Below the pieces are notes generated by a model. It did not search any database. It was not told the origin of the DNA and saw only the letters and a program-made list of their open reading frames with translations. Shown here piece after piece: positions 57,076 through 64,000 of a stretch of 64,000 nucleotides of DNA. Made by a program: the position numbers and the translations under genes. Origin of the DNA: Sneathiella glossodoripedis JCM 23214 (GTDB lineage Bacteria; Pseudomonadota; Alphaproteobacteria; Sneathiellales; Sneathiellaceae); contig NZ_BAMS01000003.1 of assembly GCF_000616095.1 (NCBI RefSeq), positions 124,001-188,000 on the forward strand. Direction: 5' to 3'. Position 1 is the first letter of the stretch; the number at the start of each line of letters is the position of its first letter.

Positions 57076-58014
57076 ATGCAAGAGTTTAAACAATTGTTGA
57101 AATCAACTGTCGTGTTCGTTGTAGCTGTTGGTACAGGTGCTGGTATCTATGGAGCGGGAGCATTAGCTGCTAATGGAGAAATTGCTTCCTCTTCACCGAG
57201 TGAAAAACAGGCTATCAATCCGCAAGCGGTTAAGAAAAACCTTTTGCTGGCGAGTACTTGTAACCCATGCAATCCAAAGAAGAACCTCTGTAATCCCTGT
57301 GCCGCCAAAAATCCATGTAATCCATGCGCTTCTGCTAAAGTGGAAACGCAGTCGGGCTGCGTGGTTCCTGAGTTGGCCGCAGCAAATCCATGCGCTGCAA
57401 AGAACCCTTGTAACCCTTGTGCAGCGAAGAATCCATGCAATCCGTGTGCAGCGAAGAACCCATGCAATCCGTGCGCAGCAAAAAACCCCTGCAATCCTTG
57501 TGGTGCAGCGGATGTGGCGGAACTTAGTCCTCAACAAGCGATTGCGGCCTATGACTGCATTCAAAGTGAGTTGATCTCATCCTATGCAAAAGCCGGCCTT
57601 TCAGAGGTTCAAAATTATATCGGCTGGGAGAATGTTGCGCTTAGCCCATATCAGGCAGTCACCCATGGGAACCGCTATGTGAATAATTGGGTAAACACTG
57701 TGGGAGCAGCGCAATATAGAAAATATGAAGATGCAGGTCAGATGCCTGTAGGCTCTGTGATTGTTAAAGACAGCTTCGAAGTGACGGCGAGCGGCGCAAT
57801 CTCGCCAGGGCCGATGTTCATTATGGAAAAAATGGCAGACGGTTTCCAGCCGGAATTGGGTAACTGGAAATATTCAATGGTCATGCCCGATGGATCCATA
57901 TTTGGGCAAACGAAAGGCAAAAATACTGCAGGAATGGTTTTCTGCTCGGAGTGCCACGCTTCTGCTGAGGATCAGGATTACCTGCTCTTTTTACCAGAAG
58001 AGTTACGAAAATAA
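57076..58014 (+). CDS. Cytochrome P460-like haem protein with an N-terminal CNPC-repeat domain
   Basis: A 312-residue exported or membrane-anchored protein. Residues 10-32 are hydrophobic (signal or anchor). Residues 62-142 form a cysteine array: seven CNPC motifs, mostly in the 9-residue unit AAKNPCNPC. Residues about 155-312 match the cytochrome P460 family: [33 protein letters not shown], and a c-type haem site C290-S-E-C293-H294. P460 proteins act in the periplasm on small nitrogen compounds or as electron carriers; many are uncharacterised. The next gene encodes the same repeat array without the haem domain. A metal-binding role for the array is inferred. Confidence 0.82.
   Translation: MQEFKQLLKSTVVFVVAVGTGAGIYGAGALAANGEIASSSPSEKQAINPQAVKKNLLLASTCNPCNPKKNLCNPCAAKNPCNPCASAKVETQSGCVVPELAAANPCAAKNPCNPCAAKNPCNPCAAKNPCNPCAAKNPCNPCGAADVAELSPQQAIAAYDCIQSELISSYAKAGLSEVQNYIGWENVALSPYQAVTHGNRYVNNWVNTVGAAQYRKYEDAGQMPVGSVIVKDSFEVTASGAISPGPMFIMEKMADGFQPELGNWKYSMVMPDGSIFGQTKGKNTAGMVFCSECHASAEDQDYLLFLPEELRK
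57259..57501 (+). repeat. 27-bp tandem coding repeats (CNPC array 1)
   Basis: Tandem units encoding AAKNPCNPC, 27 bases each, with a less regular start that includes an inserted non-repeat stretch ([19 protein letters not shown]). Units differ mostly at third codon positions (TGT/TGC, AAC/AAT, CCA/CCC/CCT/CCG), so the protein pattern is kept while the DNA has drifted. There are no spacers. Confidence 0.9.
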
Positions 58015-58091
58015 CCCCTCGATCTGTTGAAAGGTTGAGTTTCAGCAGATCGCTCAATCAATAGCTCAACACTACAGGAGTAGGATATCCA

Positions 58092-58382
58092 ATGATCAAG
58101 AAATCTCTAAAAGTTACCGCACTCAGTTTAACAGCTATTTCTGCTGCAACTATTGCTTCAGTTCCGGTAGCGCAAGCCGCACAAAAAGCTGGTGAATTAG
58201 TAGTCGCGAGTGCCTGCAATCCATGCAAACCAAAAAAGAATGCTTGTAACCCTTGTGCGGCAAAAAATCCGTGCAATCCGTGTGCAGCAAAGAACCCCTG
58301 CAATCCATGCGCCGCGAAAAACCCCTGTAACCCTTGTAATCCATGCGCTGCCAAGAAAAAGAACCCTTGCAGTGCGAGCTGA
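58092..58382 (+). CDS. Small exported CNPC-repeat cysteine-rich protein
   Basis: A 96-residue protein: a clear signal peptide (residues 1-29, ending VPVAQA) and a mature part of about 66 residues, of which residues 42-93 are a cysteine array with twelve Cys. It contains six CNPC motifs, in units of AAKNPCNPC, and no other domain. Its array begins like that of the P460-like protein upstream (AS[24 protein letters not shown]), so the two share ancestry. The paired Cys spaced by Asn-Pro suggest binding of a thiophilic metal or a maturation substrate. GGAG lies about 11 bases upstream of the ATG. I know of no described family for it. Confidence 0.8.
   Translation: MIKKSLKVTALSLTAISAATIASVPVAQAAQKAGELVVASACNPCKPKKNACNPCAAKNPCNPCAAKNPCNPCAAKNPCNPCNPCAAKKKNPCSAS
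58215..58370 (+). repeat. 27-bp tandem coding repeats (CNPC array 2)
   Basis: Tandem 27-base units encoding AAKNPCNPC in the small exported protein, with a variant first unit ([10 protein letters not shown]) and a final doubled CNPCNPC. Codon use differs between units, as in array 1. Confidence 0.9.
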
Positions 58383-58418
58383 TTACACTCACTTCTGAAG
58401 GTATTGATGACGGTTTTT

Positions 58419-58445
58419 ATCACGCGGCCATGAGCGCCGCGTGAT
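58419..58445. repeat. Strong hairpin between the CNPC peptide gene and the DUF6969-type gene
   Basis: ATCACGCGGC (58419-58428) pairs perfectly with GCCGCGTGAT (58436-58445) around CATGAGC. No T-run follows on the plus strand, so it is not a standard terminator. It could protect or separate the abundant upstream message from the downstream gene. Confidence 0.7.
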
Positions 58446-58468
58446 GAGTGTGTGATGGGGAGATTTTT

Positions 58469-59167
58469 ATGCTGGATTTGAACAGTTTGACACGAAGCGA
58501 ACTTGAAGAGATGGGCGCCGCGGGTGAACAGGTCTTAAATTGCTATCGTGTTCTTGCGAAGTCTGGTGATAATATTGTGGGAGAGGTGATCAAAGGTCAG
58601 GGAACCTTTTATGAAATGGACCATTACCCAAAAGGTGATGTCTACGACCCGCAAACTCATTGTCAGTATTATTATCATGCCCACCGGGAAGGTGAACATG
58701 GTCATTTTCACACGTTTCTTCGCTCCGCGGGAATGCCGGATGACATGCGTCCTTTGAAAGGGCAGTCTTTACAGGATTACATGGAAGAGAGAGACGATAA
58801 GCTTACGCATTTAGTTGCTATTTCGATGGATGCCCGAGGCTACCCAATCAGTCTATTTACCACCAATCGTTGGGTCACAGCAGAGAACTGGTATCCTGCG
58901 GAAGATGTCCTCTTCGCCTTGAACAGGTTTGAAATGGACCTTGTGCCACCATCCTGGCCCGTCAATATCTGGATCACGAACTTGGTTCGGCTTTACTTAC
59001 CTGTCATTCGGCAACTGATTTTAGATCGGGACAAAACGGTAAAAGCGTGGGCGGAGCGACACCCAAATCGCGATGTATTTGAAGATCGGGAGCTGGAAGT
59101 GACTTCTGAGGTGGCGATTGATGTCGCAAGTTTTCTTGAAGAAATACAGCGACATCTTGAAAATTAA
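58469..59167 (+). CDS. DUF6969-type protein with a histidine cluster
   Basis: A 232-residue, apparently cytoplasmic protein; I see no signal peptide. Near the N-terminus is a dense histidine group, HCQYYYHAHREGEHGHFHTF (His64, 70, 72, 77, 79, 81), that could bind a metal. The middle holds THLVAISMDARGYPISLFTTNRWVTAE, and the C-terminal part is helical. It resembles proteins labelled DUF6969; no function is known. ATG 58469 has GGGGAG 6 bases upstream. Its place after the two CNPC-repeat genes suggests a joint role, possibly metal handling or maturation of those proteins; this is inference. Confidence 0.72.
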   Translation: MLDLNSLTRSELEEMGAAGEQVLNCYRVLAKSGDNIVGEVIKGQGTFYEMDHYPKGDVYDPQTHCQYYYHAHREGEHGHFHTFLRSAGMPDDMRPLKGQSLQDYMEERDDKLTHLVAISMDARGYPISLFTTNRWVTAENWYPAEDVLFALNRFEMDLVPPSWPVNIWITNLVRLYLPVIRQLILDRDKTVKAWAERHPNRDVFEDRELEVTSEVAIDVASFLEEIQRHLEN

Positions 59168-59180
59168 GTTCGCTCTGGTT

Positions 59181-61747
59181 TCAGTTCAGAGTGTGTTTTG
59201 GCAGATAAATATCCACGGATGTTCCTTCGCCGACGACCGATTGGATATCAATATGTCCGTTGGATTGCTTAATAAATCCATAGACCATTGAAAGACCAAG
59301 CCCGGTTCCTTTCCCAACCTCTTTTGTGGTGAAAAAAGGCTCAAAAACATGTTCAAGCTTTTCTGAATCTATACCTTGGCCTGTATCCGTGACACTCAGT
59401 CGGACATAGTCTCCTTCTGGTTGGTTGTCTGCTTTCTTTAGCTCGTCCCCGGCAAGAGTTACGTTATTCGTTTTGAGCGTCAATTGACCGCCATTTGGCA
59501 TAGCATCTCTGGAATTTATTGTCAGGTTGAGGATGGCATTTTCAACCTGCCCGGGGTCGGCAAAACAATCCCAAAGCGCTGGATCCGTGTCCAGACAAAT
59601 ATGGATATTTTTTTCAATAGTCCTGTCCAGCACCTTTAGCATTTTCGCGACATTGTCATTAAGATTAATTGTAGCAGGGTTCAGTGCTTGTGTACGGCCG
59701 AACGCAAGCATGCTTTTGGTTAGATCCGCACCGCGTTCTGCCGCTTCCAGAATTACCTCAGTACGTGCTTTCAATTTTTCATCTTGTGGATCCAGCATTT
59801 CCTGTAACAACTCTGCATTGCCTTGTATCACTGCCAGCAAATTGTTGAAATCATGAGCGACACCGCCGGTAAGTTGTCCAACAGCTTCCATTTTTTGGGA
59901 TTGGCGCAACCTTTCTTCAAGCTCTTTTCGCTCTGTAATGTCTTGAGTGACACCAAATATAGATTGAACCACACCTTTTGAATCTAGCTCGGGCTGCATC
60001 GAAGTTTCGACATGTCGGATCGCACCATCAGATCTGATTACACGCAGCGGCAGAATTTTGGATTGTCCCGTTTTTATAAGATCAAAATAGTCCTCTTGTA
60101 CTTTCGGTAGGTCATCGGGAAAGATAAGGGTGGCCGCTTCTTTCGGCGAAATTGGCTTTTCGGAAATCGGTCGCATGTATATATTGAACAATTCTTTTGA
60201 CCAATAGACTTCCTGCTTTTGTAAATCGACTCTCCAGTGACCAAATCGACCGATAGTTTGGGCGAGGGCCATTTCTCTCTCTCTTCGCAGAAGTTCTCTT
60301 TCGTATATGTGCCGCGCTGTAACGTCTCTGATAAAATTCAAAGTCCCCTGACGTCCATTCCAGATCATGGCCTGTGAATGCATTTCCACGTGAAAAATGT
60401 CTCCATCCATGCGTTGGTAGCGGGTCTGAATTTGCTCAGGCTTGCCGGATTTCAAAACCTTTTTTCTGAATTCCTGTAGACGGGGTCGTTCATCTGGGGC
60501 CACCAAATTGATAGAGGAGAGGCCCACCAAGTCAGAGATGCTATTGACCCGGAAGGTTGATATCGCACTTTCATTGACAAGCGCGACTTTTCCGTCAATC
60601 TGTAAAACCAGTGCATCAGGTATCAACTCGTTGAGCGCACGGTACTGTTGTTCACTTTGCTGAAGGGCAGTTTGAGCTGTGATCATGTCCGTAATATCCA
60701 TAAGGGACACGAAATAGGATGGATTGCCCTTATAGGTAATCATGTTTGCCGACAGAATGACCGTCTTTTCAACATTTTTAAGGGTTTTAATGTTGAGTGT
60801 ATCCCCTCGAAGATATCCTTCCCTCTCGATTTTTGAAAGCAGGTGGCGACGGTGATCCTGGTCGACGTAAAAATCACGCACATCTAGCTAAGAAGCCCTT
60901 CACTTCCCGCATCAAAAAGAGATTCCGCATAGGAATTGGCATATACAATTTCCATTCCTGTAATAATGAATAACGGGATAGGAGCTCCTATGAGTAAAGC
61001 CCTAAACAATTGTTCGTTTTCGACCGCGCGTTGGCGAGCTTCTACAAGCTCAGTGATATCGCTGCGAACAGCAACCGTGCCCCCAGAGGATGTTTGGTAA
61101 TTTGTGAGGCGGATGGTTTTGCCATTTTCAAATTTTTGTTCCTCTGTGTGCCGATGGTCTTTGAGCTGTTTTTTGCGACGCTCAATCCACTCTTCAGCTT
61201 CAGTGTCGGGAATGTTTAATTGCCCGGATGCAAGTTGTTTTCGCAAAATGGCTTCATATTCGAAGCCTATTTGAAGGGTGCCAGTAACAGACGGGAATAA
61301 ATCTTGCTGTCGCTGATTATAAGCGATGATTTGTTGGTCTTTATCATAAATTATGAAACCGTCATCTACCGCATCGAATGCTTCGGAAATTATATGTGGC
61401 TGTCGAAAGTCTTTGATGTATTTAGCGCCAATTCGCAACCGGCAAGCCTCAATTGCCATATCCAGGAAAATTTGATCAGCGTCGTTCAGATCGAGCAAGT
61501 TTTCATGCCATAGCGAGATGATCAGGGTTTCCTCTGCATTTCGGCTTCGGAAGATGTAACTCGTTGCGTAACACTGACGGCTCGTAACTCTAAAGCTGTC
61601 AGTGTGTATCCCGTCAGCTTGAGCGTATTTGGATATTAATTCGCAGGCATGCCCATCACTGATTGCCTGCTCGGGTAGTGATTTGAAATATTGCGGATGG
61701 GCTTGCTGTGGCTTTGCCCTAATGACACTGATCGCGCTTGCATCCAT
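59181..61747 (-). CDS. Multi-PAS sensor histidine kinase (one apparent frameshift)
   Basis: A soluble hybrid-free sensor kinase of about 855 residues. After an N-terminal region I do not recognise come four PAS-like domains (AFDAVDDGFIIYD; GAPIPLFIITG; ELIPDALVLQIDG; GHWRVDLQKQEVYWS), a phospho-acceptor His in GGVAHDFNNLLAVIQGN, the N box NLTINSRDAM and G boxes DTGQGID and GTGLGLSMVYG. The last two PAS linkers end in DVTARH and DITERKELEERL. There is no receiver domain. The frame breaks near 60888; one added C (AGCTAG to AGCCTAG) gives LLSLDVRDFYVDQDHR. It converges on the DUF6969-type gene with a 13-base gap. Confidence 0.9.

Positions 61748-64000
<2,253 letters not shown>

Noticed and set aside
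57259-58370. Regular 27-base repeats that could be taken for a CRISPR array
   Set aside because: The units are directly tandem with no spacers, are in frame, and encode AAKNPCNPC in two proteins with export signals.

Overview
The window is a chromosomal stretch from an alphaproteobacterium of medium G+C. The evidence is the gene order: hflK-hflC-DUF2065-Do protease, then serB, miaA and ilvB-ilvH-ilvC, mreBCD-mrdA-rodA, and a Rhizobium-type glpD-glpSTPQUV glycerol operon. A Sneathiella- or Kordiimonas-like marine lineage is possible but only a guess. Most of the window is dense, ordinary chromosome with short accessory patches between housekeeping blocks.

Layout. 1-4192: the end of a chemoreceptor, then a four-gene minus-strand operon (ATP-grasp ligase, adenylating enzyme, acetyltransferase, acyl carrier protein) that looks like a small biosynthetic unit. 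4288-11475: a CHASE2-adenylate cyclase divergent from a 1551-residue FecR/Calx-beta/vWA/RTX protein of the type I secretion kind. 11472-13186: a LysR regulator divergent from an SDR-fold protein that lacks the usual Tyr/Lys. 13485-21159: glycerol-3-phosphate dehydrogenase and the glycerol ABC importer behind an array of TTTCGTTT-type boxes. 21161-28847: accessory genes (EamA exporter, solitary RES-domain protein, chemoreceptor, MerF plus a GDCCVxC protein, an AT-rich PHP/SMC-like ATPase of the TrlF type) ending at tRNA-Pro(CGG). 28878-37963: polyprenyl diphosphate synthase, small conserved proteins, TrmN6-type methylase, S49 peptidase, glyQS, ppdK. 38034-43242: Mrp, HflKC, Do protease. 43297-50269: serB, miaA, branched-chain amino acid genes, a class III CoA-transferase. 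50658-56212: rod-shape genes. 56435-59167: a compact accessory cluster of an exported cupredoxin-like protein, a cytochrome P460-like protein carrying CNPC repeats, a short exported protein made almost only of the same CNPC repeats, and a DUF6969-type protein with a histidine cluster. 59181-64000: a PAS histidine kinase and a partial 2,4-dienoyl-CoA reductase.

The best candidate for an undescribed system is the CNPC-repeat cluster (56435-59167). The same Cys-Asn-Pro-Cys array is used once as a stand-alone exported polypeptide and once fused to a c-type haem enzyme, beside other potential metal-binding proteins.

A caution on sequence quality: eleven genes carry fourteen apparent single-base indels, nearly all in runs of identical bases, and these include glyQ, ilvH and the polyprenyl synthase, which the cell should need. 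I read these as base-calling errors in the assembly and annotate the genes as whole, giving the approximate position of each shift.
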